This document shows, one piece after another, positions 1 to 8,264 of a stretch of 47,179 nucleotides of DNA; positions within the stretch are counted from its first letter, which is position 1, and every line of letters starts with the position of its first letter. Both the position numbers and the translations under genes were made by a program. The DNA comes from DATAXV01 sp036272915 (GTDB lineage: Bacteria > Chloroflexota > Dormibacteria > Dormibacterales > Dormibacteraceae): assembly GCA_036272915.1 (NCBI GenBank), contig DATAXV010000021.1, forward strand, positions 1 through 47,179, in the 5' to 3' direction. Under the pieces are notes generated by a model. It saw only the letters and a list, made by a program, of their open reading frames with translations, was not told the origin of the DNA and made no database searches.

Positions 1-1086
1 GATCGCGTCCAGCACCCGGACCACGTCCAGCCCGAGCCCGGCGGTGACGCCGTCCCCCGTCTTCTCGCCCCTGGCCCGCCTGACCAGCCGGTCGAGCTGT
101 GCCTCGTAGGGGGTCGCCTGAGCGCGCGGATCGGGCGCCCAGCAGGTCACGCCCGCCTCGTGGCCGCCGCCCGCCCGCTCCAGGTGGAGCCGGATCGAGG
201 GCGGGCTCAGGAAGACTTGCAGCGTGCCCAGGGTGCCGTAGTACTCCATCGTCCAGCGCGACACCCAGTCGTCCGCCTCCCAGCCGGTCAGGTCGAGCAC
301 GGCCACCAGATCAGCGTAGTTGAGCGTGGCCACGGCCACGTCCTCGTGCACCCCGGTGCCCACCTGCAGCGTGGTCGTCTCGCCCCCGGCGCTGAAGAGG
401 TCCCGCTTGTAGCGGGTCGTGGCCACGCTGGCGCCGGCCGGGAGCCTGCGGATCGAGCCGCTCGCCGAGGCCGGGGTCCCCAGCGTGGTCAGGATCAGCT
501 CCAGCATGTGGCAGCCCTCGGTGAACATCAGCCCGCCGAGATCCTCGGGAAGGCTCTGCCAGAGCTCCATGCTGCAGCCGATCGGGGTCGAGGCGTGGAA
601 CCGGGCCAGGGTCACCTGGCCGAGGGCGCCGGTGCGGAGGATGTCGAGGACGCGGTCCAGCCCGGGAGTGTAGTGCAGCTGGTAGCCGAGCTCGACCTCG
701 GTGCCGGCCGCCTCGAGGCGCTCCAGCATCCGCCGCACGGCGGGCAGGTCGGGACCACCCGGCTTCTCCAGGAGGATGAGAGGCACCCTGCCCGCCAGGC
801 CCTCGCCGATGGCCGGCATCTCGTGGTCGAGCGCCTCCGAGATGACGATGTCGGGCCGGCGCTCGGCGAGGGCGTCGAGGGTCTCCAGCACCGCCACCCC
901 GGTCCGCCGCGCGATCCCCGCCGCCCGCTCCGGCTCGGGGTCGTAGATGCCGGCGACCTCGACGTCGGGCCGTTCGGCCATCAGCCGGATGCGCGAGAAG
1001 ACGTGGGGATGGCCGCCGCCGGCGTAGGCGACGACGACCCGACCGGCCCGGGAATCGGCTGGCACCGCTACCTCCTCAGAGCTCAT
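1..1086 (-). CDS. Gfo/Idh/MocA-family NAD(P)-dependent dehydrogenase, 3' end missing
   Basis: My translation of the minus strand from ATG at 1086 gives 362 codons without a stop, so the gene runs off the left edge. The N-terminus has a Rossmann strand with a glycine-rich turn (VVVAYAGGGHPHVFSRI), then a LLEKPGG motif that carries the lysine typical of the family, then GYQLHYTPG and a C-terminal sheet domain with FTEGCHMLELILTTLG. These are hallmarks of sugar or inositol dehydrogenases and related oxidoreductases acting in the cytoplasm. It starts 3 bp after the stop of the fused transporter ATPase and is therefore probably the last known gene of the ABC operon. It may oxidise the imported compound. 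The substrate cannot be told from the sequence. Confidence 0.88.
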   Translation of the reverse strand, partial: MSSEEVAVPADSRAGRVVVAYAGGGHPHVFSRIRLMAERPDVEVAGIYDPEPERAAGIARRTGVAVLETLDALAERRPDIVISEALDHEMPAIGEGLAGRVPLILLEKPGGPDLPAVRRMLERLEAAGTEVELGYQLHYTPGLDRVLDILRTGALGQVTLARFHASTPIGCSMELWQSLPEDLGGLMFTEGCHMLELILTTLGTPASASGSIRRLPAGASVATTRYKRDLFSAGGETTTLQVGTGVHEDVAVATLNYADLVAVLDLTGWEADDWVSRWTMEYYGTLGTLQVFLSPPSIRLHLERAGGGHEAGVTCWAPDPRAQATPYEAQLDRLVRRARGEKTGDGVTAGLGLDVVRVLDAI

Positions 1087-1089
1087 CGG

Positions 1090-3207
1090 TCACGCCTGGC
1101 CGGGGCCGCGTCCGCCGGCGGCGCTCCCCGCTTCACCGGCCGCCGCCTCCACCCCCGGCCATTCGCCCAGCGTCTCGGCGTAGTGGCAGGCGGCGAGGTG
1201 GCCGTCCTCGAGCACGCGCAGCTCGGGCCGCTCGACCCGGCAGCGGTCGGTGGCGAAGGGACAGCGGGGATGGAAGTAGCAGCCCCCCGGGCGGTCCGCC
1301 GGGTTCGGCGGCTCGCCGCCGATCGGGTGCAGGCCGCGCTCGCGGGCGACGATCGGGTCGGAGGCGGGGATCGCCTGCATCAGCGCCCGGGTGTAGGGAT
1401 GCCTGGGACCGCCCAGGACCTGGGTCGTCTCCCCGGTCTCGATGACGCGGCCGAGGTAGATCACGGCCACCCGCTCCGCCATCTGGCTGATGACGGTGAG
1501 GTCGTGGCTGATGAAGAGGTAGGCGATCCCCTCCTCGCGCTGGATGCGCCGGAGCAGCTGCAGGATCTGCGCCCTCACCGACACGTCGAGCGCGGCGGTC
1601 GGCTCGTCGGCGACGATCAGGGAGGGCCTGGTCGCCAGCGCCCTGGCGATGTTGACGCGCTGCTGCTGGCCGCCGCTGAGCTCCTGGGGGAAGGCCTCCG
1701 CCACCCGCGAGGGCAATTCGACCACGTCGAGGAGCTGGTAGACCTGCCGGTCCCGGGCCGAGCGGTCCCTCTCGACGACGCCGATCGCCTCCAGCATCGA
1801 CTGGTAGACCGACATCCGGGGGTCGAAGGCCTGGCGCGAGCTCTGCAGGACCAGCTGCATCCTGGGCCGGACCACCCGGAGCCGCGGCCCCGGCATCCGC
1901 AGCACGTCCTCGCCCAGGAACCGCACCGAGCCGGCGCTGGCCCGCGTCAGCCGGAGCACGGCCCGCCCCAGCGAGGACTTGCCGCAGCCGGATTCGCCGA
2001 CGATGCCCAGCGTCTCCCCGTGGCCGACCTCGATGCTCACCTCCTCGACGGCGGTGAGCTCGGCGCCGCGGCCCCAGGAGAGGAGCGAGGGCTTGCGGTA
2101 GGCGACGCGGAGATCCTCGGCCCGCAGCACCGGCCGCTCGTCGGCGGGGGCGGGCCGCTGCTGCTCCGCCGCCTCCACCGCCTCCGCCTCGGCGGCCACC
2201 GCCTGCCGGGAGGAGTGGAAGCCGGACAGCGGTCCCTCGTCCGACACCCAGCAGGCGCGGAGCCGGTGCCCGGCGTTCTCGGTCAGCGCCGGCCGCCGCT
2301 CCCTGCAGACGTCCCGGGCGTAGGCGCAGCGGGGAGCGAAGGCGCAGCCCTGGTGCCGGCCGCGGGGGTCGGGCGGGTGGCCGGGGATCCCGACCAGGAC
2401 CTGGCGCGGCCCCGATCCGCGGAGGCGTGGGATGCAACCCAGCAGCGCCTCGGTGTAGGGATGCTGGGGGCTCCCGAAGAGCTCGTCGACGGCGCTCAGC
2501 TCGGCGATCTGGCCGGCGTACATGACGGCGATCCGGTCGGCCAGGCCGGAGACGACGCTGAGGTCGTGGCTGATGATGATCAGCGTCATCCCCGCCTCCT
2601 TGATGCGGGTCTGCATCAGGTTGAGGATCTGGGCCTGGACGCTGACGTCGAGGGCGGTGGTGGCCTCGTCGGCGATCACCACCTGAGGCTGGAGGGCGAG
2701 CGCGGTCGCGATCAGGACCCGCTGCAGCATGCCCCCGCTGAGCTCGAAGGGGTAGGCGCGGAGCTGCCTCGCCGGATCCGGGATGGCCACCTCCTCCAGG
2801 CTCTTCAGGGCGGCCAGGTCGGCCTCCCTGGCACTGAGCTTGCGGTGGAAGGTGAGCATCTCCCGCATCTGGGCGCCGACCGTGCGGACCGGGTTCAGCG
2901 AGCCGGCCGGATCCTGCGGGATCAGCGCCACCTTGCGGCCGCGCACCTGCTGCAGGATCGACTCCGAGGCGTGCAGGATCTCCTGGCCCTCGACCAGCAC
3001 CGAGCCCTGGACGCGGGCGCCGTCGGCGCGGGCGCGGCTCATGATCGCCGACATCGTCACCGACTTCCCCGAGCCGGATTCGCCGACGATGGCCAGGGTC
3101 TCCCCCGCCCGGACGCCGAAGCTGATCCCGTCGACCGCCCGCAGCCACCCGCCCTGGATCGGGAAGTCGACGACCAGCGAGCGGACGTCGACGATCATGT
3201 CAGGCAT
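1090..3207 (-). CDS. Fused oligopeptide/dipeptide-type ABC transporter ATPase (DppD-DppF fusion)
   Basis: A single 705-residue chain carries two complete ABC ATPase domains. The first has a P-loop GESGSGKS at residues 42-49, signature ELSGGMLQR and Walker B VVIADEATTALD. The second has GESGCGKS near residue 405, signature ELSGGQQQR and Walker B LIVADEPTAALD. Each domain is followed by the cysteine-containing oligopeptide-transporter tail (GCAFAPRCAYARDVC and GCYFHPRCPFATDRC) that is typical of DppD/OppD and DppF/OppF. Normally these are two separate proteins of about 330 residues each. The start at 3207 overlaps the permease gene by 8 bp, so translation is probably coupled. It energises the importer encoded by the three upstream genes. 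Confidence 0.95.
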   Translation of the reverse strand: MPDMIVDVRSLVVDFPIQGGWLRAVDGISFGVRAGETLAIVGESGSGKSVTMSAIMSRARADGARVQGSVLVEGQEILHASESILQQVRGRKVALIPQDPAGSLNPVRTVGAQMREMLTFHRKLSAREADLAALKSLEEVAIPDPARQLRAYPFELSGGMLQRVLIATALALQPQVVIADEATTALDVSVQAQILNLMQTRIKEAGMTLIIISHDLSVVSGLADRIAVMYAGQIAELSAVDELFGSPQHPYTEALLGCIPRLRGSGPRQVLVGIPGHPPDPRGRHQGCAFAPRCAYARDVCRERRPALTENAGHRLRACWVSDEGPLSGFHSSRQAVAAEAEAVEAAEQQRPAPADERPVLRAEDLRVAYRKPSLLSWGRGAELTAVEEVSIEVGHGETLGIVGESGCGKSSLGRAVLRLTRASAGSVRFLGEDVLRMPGPRLRVVRPRMQLVLQSSRQAFDPRMSVYQSMLEAIGVVERDRSARDRQVYQLLDVVELPSRVAEAFPQELSGGQQQRVNIARALATRPSLIVADEPTAALDVSVRAQILQLLRRIQREEGIAYLFISHDLTVISQMAERVAVIYLGRVIETGETTQVLGGPRHPYTRALMQAIPASDPIVARERGLHPIGGEPPNPADRPGGCYFHPRCPFATDRCRVERPELRVLEDGHLAACHYAETLGEWPGVEAAAGEAGSAAGGRGPGQA

Positions 3208-4153
3208 CCGCCGCCGCCTCCTGGGATGCGCTCCGCCGGTTGGCTCCGGTGAGCGCGCGCAGCAGCCGGCCCAGGCTGACCCGGGAGCTCCGCGCCCCGA
3301 GCAGGTGGGCGAGGTCGTCGCCGATCAGGTTGCTGCAGAGGATGGCCAGGGTGATCGCCACGCCGGGTCCGAACATGACCCACCAGGAGCCCGAGGCGAC
3401 GTAGTCGCTGGCGGCGCTGAGGTCGGCCCCCCAGTCCGGCGTCGGCGGTCGCGTCCCCATGCCCAGGAACTCCAGCGCCGCCTCCAGCAGCAGCGCCCAG
3501 CCGAAGGAGCTGGAGGCGACCACCGCGATCTCGGAGGCGAGGTTGCGGAGCACGTGGCGGATCAGGATCCGCGAGGCGGGGAGGCCCAGACCGCGGGCGA
3601 TGGTGACGAAGTCCTCGCGCTTGATCGACAGCGTCGAGGTGTAGGCGATCCGGGCGAAGACGGGTACGAAGGCGACGCTGATGGCGATGATCATCGAGGT
3701 CGGCCCGATGCCGATGATGGCGATCACGGCGAAGCCGAGGATGAGCGCCGGGAAGGCCAGCAGCACGTCCATGCAGCGCATGATGAAGCCGCCGACGAGG
3801 CCCGCCGTGTAGCCGCCGATGAGGCCCAGCGTCACCCCCACCGCGGTCGCGATGAGGACGCTGACGGCGGAGACCAGGAACGGGATCCGCCCGCCCCAGA
3901 TCACCCGGCTGAGGACGTCGCGGCCCAGCTCGTCGCTGCCGAACCAGTGCTGCGCGGTGGGCGGCGTCAGCGCCGTCGTCACCGGCGTGTCCGGGTTGTA
4001 GTGGGCGACCAGCGGCGCGAAGATCGCCAGCAGGATCAGGATCAGCAACACGGCGGAGGCGATGCCCAGGGTCAGGACCCGTGTTTGCACCCGCCCCGGC
4101 CGTCGGTCGGTCTCGACCTCGGCGGTCATCTCGGGTGCCGCGATCACGCTCAT
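3200..4153 (-). CDS. ABC transporter permease, DppC/OppC type
   Basis: The protein has 317 residues, normal for DppC. It has an N-terminal membrane segment (residues about 27-47, VLTLGIASAVLLILILLAIF) followed by HYNPDTP and HWFGSDELGRDVLSRVIWGG, the diagnostic periplasmic region of DppC/OppC proteins. The remainder is a BPD_transp_1 domain with an EAA-like loop (REDFVTIARGLGLP). The ATG at 4153 is preceded by a purine-rich GGAGAG. It forms the translocation pore with the DppB-type permease encoded just upstream, in the cytoplasmic membrane. The substrate may be a peptide, an opine or an oligosaccharide, because this transporter class is broad. Confidence 0.95.
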   Translation of the reverse strand: MSVIAAPEMTAEVETDRRPGRVQTRVLTLGIASAVLLILILLAIFAPLVAHYNPDTPVTTALTPPTAQHWFGSDELGRDVLSRVIWGGRIPFLVSAVSVLIATAVGVTLGLIGGYTAGLVGGFIMRCMDVLLAFPALILGFAVIAIIGIGPTSMIIAISVAFVPVFARIAYTSTLSIKREDFVTIARGLGLPASRILIRHVLRNLASEIAVVASSSFGWALLLEAALEFLGMGTRPPTPDWGADLSAASDYVASGSWWVMFGPGVAITLAILCSNLIGDDLAHLLGARSSRVSLGRLLRALTGANRRSASQEAAADA

Positions 4154-4202
4154 ATCTCTCCACTCCGGGCCGTCATTTCCGCTCCCTCCCCGGGCACCGT
4201 CC

Positions 4203-5141
4203 TCACGCTCGCGCCTCCGTCCACTCGAGACGGACGCGGGGGTCGATGACCCCCTTGAAGATGTCGACCAGCAGGTTGATGACGATGTAGACGGCGGCGA
4301 TGAAGAGGATCATCCCCTGCACGGTGGGGATGTCCTTGGCCAGGATGGCGTGGACGGTCAGGCTGCCCAGACCGGCCCGGCCGAAGATGATCTCGGTGGC
4401 GGCGGCGCCGCTGAGCAGGTTCCCCAGCTGCAGGCCGAGCGCCGTCACCACCGGACCCGAGGCGTACTTGAGGATGCTGCGGAACAGGATCCGGCTGCCG
4501 GGGAGGCCCATCGCCCGCGAGAAGTGGACGAAGGGCTGCCGGTAGGCGTCGATCAGGCTCGCCCGCAGGAGACGGGCGGTGAAGGCGCTGTAGCCGATGC
4601 CCAGCGAGACGCAGGGCAGCACCAGGTGCGAGGGTCCGCCGGTGCCGAGCACGGGCAGGATCCGCAGGTCGACGCCGAAGAAGATGATGCAGAGCAGGGC
4701 CAGCCAGAAGTAGGGGACGGCGACGCCGAGCACGGCGATCGACATCCCGACCCGGTCCATCCAGCTGCCCGGCCGGGTGCCGGCGATCAGCCCGATCGGG
4801 ACCCCGACGAGCAGCGCGACGAAGAGCGCGCCGACGGTGAGCTGGAGCGTGTAGAGGCCCTGCTGCGTGATCTCGCTGACCACGGTCTGCTGGTTGAGGT
4901 AGGACGTCCCCAGGTTCCCGTGCAGCAGGTTGCCGACGTAGACGACGTACTGGACCAGCAGGGGCCGGTCGAGGCCGAGTTGGCGGCGCAGCGCGTCGAC
5001 CTCGGCGAGCGGCGCCTGCGTGCCCAGCAGCACCCGGGCCGGGTCGCCCGGGATCAGGTGCAGGATGACGAAGCTGATGAACGACGCCCCCAGGAGCAGG
5101 GGTAACGCGGCGACGATCCGTCGTATCGAGTACTGCAGCAT
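4203..5141 (-). CDS. ABC transporter permease, DppB/OppB type
   Basis: The gene encodes 312 residues from ATG at 5141. The open frame continues upstream, but that part is antisense-like and overlaps the binding-protein gene, so I chose this start because MLQYSIRRIVAALPLLLGAS is the standard DppB N-terminus. The following LIPGDPARVLLG and the line DALRRQLGLDRPLLVQYV are family hallmarks. Several membrane segments and the EAA loop (YRQPFVHFSRAMGLPG) follow. It pairs with the DppC-type permease. It lies 17 bp after the stop of the binding-protein gene, in the same operon. Confidence 0.95.
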   Translation of the reverse strand: MLQYSIRRIVAALPLLLGASFISFVILHLIPGDPARVLLGTQAPLAEVDALRRQLGLDRPLLVQYVVYVGNLLHGNLGTSYLNQQTVVSEITQQGLYTLQLTVGALFVALLVGVPIGLIAGTRPGSWMDRVGMSIAVLGVAVPYFWLALLCIIFFGVDLRILPVLGTGGPSHLVLPCVSLGIGYSAFTARLLRASLIDAYRQPFVHFSRAMGLPGSRILFRSILKYASGPVVTALGLQLGNLLSGAAATEIIFGRAGLGSLTVHAILAKDIPTVQGMILFIAAVYIVINLLVDIFKGVIDPRVRLEWTEARA

Positions 5142-5158
5142 GGATCGGCCCCCGGTCC

Positions 5159-6790
5159 CTAGATGGCGTTGAACATGGCCAGCTGGATGTTGTTGTAGCG
5201 GAGCCCCTTGAGGCTCTTGGAGTAGACGAAGCTGGCCGCGTTGTTGAAGATCGGCAGCATGATGGCGTCCTGCGCCATCAGGATCTGCTGGATCTTCTTG
5301 TACTCCGCGTACCGCGCCGTCGCGTTGGTGTTGGCGTTGGCCGCGTTGAGCATGCCGTCCATGCTCGTCGTGCAGTAGTCGGCGACGTTGCCGCCCTTGA
5401 GCGCCGCGCAGGCGTAGCGGAGATTGAGGAAGCTCGGGTCGGGGTTCTGATAGAAGACGTAGGACAGGTTCATCACGTAGTCGTCGATCTCGGTGAAGAC
5501 GCCGGGCGAGGCGGCGGCGGCGATCGACGAGGCGACGCCGATCTGCTGCAGCTGGGCGGCGATCAGCTCGGCGAGGGGCTGCGGGTTGCCGAAGCCGATC
5601 GGCATCAGCCAGCTCAGGCTCAGCTTCACCCCGTTCTTCTCGCGCACGCCGCCCGAGCCCATGGCCCAGCCCGCCGAGTCGAGCAGCGACTTCGCCTTGG
5701 CGGGGTTGTAGGGGTAGAACTCGGTCGAGTCGTAGCCCGGCGTGGTCGAGCTCATCACCGAGTAGGCGGGTTCGTAAAGGTCGTTGTAGAGGGTCTTGAT
5801 CAGCGCCGGCTTGTTGGTCCCGTAGGAGACCGCCTGGCGAACGGCGAGCTCGTCCGTCGGCGCCTTCTTGATGTTGAAGGTGAAGCCGACCGGCTCGCCG
5901 GGGATGGAGCGGATGTCCTTGACGTAGCTGCCGCCCTTGGTCAGCGAGACGACATCGGCGGTGTCCAGGTCGTAGGCGACGTTGAGCTCGCCGGTCTGGA
6001 GGGCGCTGGCCTGGGTCGCCGACTCCTCGATGATGCGGAAGGTGAGCTGCTGGATCCGCGCCGGGCCGGCCAGGCCGAGGACGCTGGGCCCCCACTTGTA
6101 GTCCGGGTTCCGGGCCAGCACGACCTGCTCGCCCGAGGTGAAGGAGACGAAGGAGAAGGGCCCGCTCCCGACCGGGTGGAGGTTGAAGCCGGAGCCGTAC
6201 TTCTTGACCGCGGCCGGCGAGACGATCCCCAGGGGCGGGATGGTCAGGTTGTTGAGGAAGCTGGCGTTGGGCTGGGAGAAGTTGACCTCGGCCGTCGAGT
6301 CGTCAACGACGTTGGTGTGTGAATAGTTCTCCAGGAAGCTGGCCGATCCCAGCTTGCCGCTGATGATGCGGTCGAAGTTGAATTTGACGGCGTCCGCGTT
6401 GAAGGACGACCCGTCGTGGAACTTGACGTCCTTGCGGAGCTTGAAGGTGTAGGTGGCGCCGCCGTTCGAGGGCGTCCAGCTGGTCGCCAGCCCGGGCAGG
6501 AAGCTCGTGTTCCCGGAGTCCGGGATCGACCAGATCAGCTGGTCGTAGAGGGCGACGCCGACCTGAAACTCGGCGAGCAGGCCCATGTTGCCGGGGTCGA
6601 GGTGGGTGACGTTGTTGTCGAGGCCGAAGTTGAACTTCTTCGGCGCCGAGCCACCGCCCGTACCGGAGGTCCCCGACGGCGACCCGCCGCAGGCGGCCAG
6701 GATCGACGAGAGGCCGGTGCCGAGCAGGGCGGCGCCTCCCACTCCCAGGCCCGCCTGTAGCGCGTGGCGACGTGAAATCCGCTCGTCCAT
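5159..6790 (-). CDS. Extracellular solute-binding lipoprotein, SBP family 5
   Basis: The product has 543 residues from ATG at 6790, with an AGAGGAG ribosome site 10 bases upstream. A longer frame to 7348 exists, but its added part is low-complexity and lacks family similarity. The N-terminus has a twin-arginine motif (SRRHA, residues 6-10), a hydrophobic stretch and a lipobox ILAAC with Cys34, so it is probably a Tat-exported lipoprotein. The mature part has FGLDNNVTHLDPG, FKLRKDVKFHDGSSFNADAV and VGSGPFSF, all typical of DppA/OppA-type binding proteins. It captures the substrate outside the membrane for the DppBC-DF transporter. It is the first gene of the operon. Confidence 0.94.
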   Translation of the reverse strand: MDERISRRHALQAGLGVGGAALLGTGLSSILAACGGSPSGTSGTGGGSAPKKFNFGLDNNVTHLDPGNMGLLAEFQVGVALYDQLIWSIPDSGNTSFLPGLATSWTPSNGGATYTFKLRKDVKFHDGSSFNADAVKFNFDRIISGKLGSASFLENYSHTNVVDDSTAEVNFSQPNASFLNNLTIPPLGIVSPAAVKKYGSGFNLHPVGSGPFSFVSFTSGEQVVLARNPDYKWGPSVLGLAGPARIQQLTFRIIEESATQASALQTGELNVAYDLDTADVVSLTKGGSYVKDIRSIPGEPVGFTFNIKKAPTDELAVRQAVSYGTNKPALIKTLYNDLYEPAYSVMSSTTPGYDSTEFYPYNPAKAKSLLDSAGWAMGSGGVREKNGVKLSLSWLMPIGFGNPQPLAELIAAQLQQIGVASSIAAAASPGVFTEIDDYVMNLSYVFYQNPDPSFLNLRYACAALKGGNVADYCTTSMDGMLNAANANTNATARYAEYKKIQQILMAQDAIMLPIFNNAASFVYSKSLKGLRYNNIQLAMFNAI

Positions 6791-7280
6791 CACACTCTGA
6801 CTCCTCTTCTTCTCTTCTCCGACGTCAGATCGACGCCCCGGACCCCCGAGCCCGGCACCGAACCGATCCGGCGTGGCATCACCTCTCCCGCAGGCCACGG
6901 CAAACGGATCGAACGGCAGGCGGTTCACCCCGTGAGCCAGCCACTGGAGGGAGCGTCGCGTCGCCCGGGCCGGCACCGGCTCTCCAGCCGGATCCGGACC
7001 CGCGGAACAGATCGGCTGAGAACGCGGGCTCGAGCCCTGGACGGCACTGCTCTCCGATCTCGACGGCGGCAAACGGCGGGGGTCGGCCTGTCTCCTTCCT
7101 CGGCGCATCAGCTTGTCTGACGTCTGTTCACCGGAGTCTAGCATGGCCATCTGAGCTTGGCCAGAGCCGTGTTCGGACGGCGCCGCGCGAGAAGGGTCGC
7201 CGGTCGGATCGACGATCATGGAGCGTGGGCCGGGACGCCGCCGGTCGGGTGGTTCCACACACGTCCTTGGAGAGGAAGGC
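6791..7280. promoter_or_regulatory. Divergent intergenic region between transporter operon and RraA-like gene
   Basis: This 490-base stretch separates two divergent transcription units, so it must contain promoters for both. I see no convincing gene in it. A sub-palindromic element, TGGCCA-N8-TGGCCA, lies near 7143-7162, and a GAAC-N8-GTTC inverted repeat lies near 6913-6928. Either could be an operator for the LacI-type regulator encoded at 8265, but neither is close enough to a clear -35/-10 pair for me to assign it. Confidence 0.35.
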
Positions 7281-8036
7281 ATGACCAACAGCAGAGAAGT
7301 GCGCCGTCTGGACATCACCGACCTGGAGCGGATCGAGCGCTTCCGCACCGCCGGCTACGGGGGCAGCGTCTCCGACGCGCTGGCCGAGCTGGGCGTCCGC
7401 CAGACCGTGCTCTCGGACCGCTTCCGGGCGCTTCGCCAGGGGATGCAGCTGGTCGGCCGGGCCCTCCCCATCAAGATCCACTCGCTGGTCGAGCGCCAGC
7501 TCAGCCCGGAGGAGGCGGCGGCGCAGGAGGCGAAGTGGGCGGCGGAGGGAGGCCATCCCCAGAAGCGGATGATGCAGACCATCGCCGAGCGCGCCGACGG
7601 CACCGTCCTCTGCTTCGACTGCGGCGGCGACATGCAGCCGGCGCACTTCGGGGAGATGAGCTGCCATCTCGCCTACTCGCACGGCTGCCGGGGCATGCTG
7701 CTCGCCGGCAACTGCCGCGACACCCAGTACATCCTCAAGATGCCGGACTTCCCGATGTTCTCCTTCGGGACCCGGCCCAACGCCTACGGCGGCTGGATCA
7801 TCACCGAGGTCAACCAGCCCGTCTACCTGCCCGGCCATCTCAGCCGCTACGTCGCCGTCAGCCCCGGCGACTTCATCTTCGGCGACAACGACGGCGTCCA
7901 GCTCATCCCCGAGGCCTACGTGGACGAGGTCCTGCTCCGCGTCGAGGAGATCTTCGAGAAGGAGAACGAGGAGCGGCGCCTCATCGCCGAGGGCATGTCG
8001 GTGGACGAGGTCTACGAGAAGTACGGGGTGCTCTGA
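7281..8036 (+). CDS. RraA-like / 4-hydroxy-4-methyl-2-oxoglutarate aldolase-family protein
   Basis: The gene encodes 251 residues from ATG at 7281, which follows a GGAGAGGAAGGC ribosome site; an earlier in-frame ATG at 7218 adds only low-complexity sequence. The RraA fold signature is present: GRALPIKI, then FGEMSCHLAYSHGCRGMLLAG, then NCRDTQY with the Arg146-Asp147 pair used by the aldolases to bind metal and substrate. VSPGDFIFGDNDGVQLIP near the C-terminus completes it. Family members cleave 4-hydroxy-2-oxoacids or act as RNase E inhibitors. Next to a carbohydrate-type ABC operon and a LacI regulator, an aldolase or lyase role in catabolism is more likely than RNase control. Confidence 0.85.
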   Translation: MTNSREVRRLDITDLERIERFRTAGYGGSVSDALAELGVRQTVLSDRFRALRQGMQLVGRALPIKIHSLVERQLSPEEAAAQEAKWAAEGGHPQKRMMQTIAERADGTVLCFDCGGDMQPAHFGEMSCHLAYSHGCRGMLLAGNCRDTQYILKMPDFPMFSFGTRPNAYGGWIITEVNQPVYLPGHLSRYVAVSPGDFIFGDNDGVQLIPEAYVDEVLLRVEEIFEKENEERRLIAEGMSVDEVYEKYGVL

Positions 8037-8244
8037 TCCGAACCCCGGCCGGATCGGGCCGCGGCCTGATCCGGCCTACTCGGCGCGGCCTGCTCGGGCA
8101 CGGCAACACGGTGTTCCTGGCCGTGATGCTGCTCCTGAGCTGGGTCTGCTTCGCCGGCCTCGGCTTCGTCCTCCGGCGCGACCGCTGATCCGTCCCTGGG
8201 AGCCAGGCCGACCCTGGTTGGGGGCTGGAGGAACCATGGGAAAA

Positions 8245-8260
8245 TCCGATACGCTTCGGA
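8245..8260. promoter_or_regulatory. Inverted repeat just before the lacI-type start (possible auto-operator)
   Basis: TCCGA and TCGGA form a perfect inverted repeat with a 6-base spacer, ending 4 bases before the ATG of the LacI-family gene. LacI-family proteins often bind short palindromes at their own promoters, so this could be an autoregulatory site. It could equally be chance in GC-rich DNA. Confidence 0.3.
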
Positions 8261-8264
8261 CAAG

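Noticed and set aside
160..3252. Long plus-strand open frame (1030 codons) opposite the transporter ATPase
   Set aside because: It is antisense to a gene with full domain content and is rich in R, G, H, A and P, as expected for a shadow frame in GC-rich DNA.
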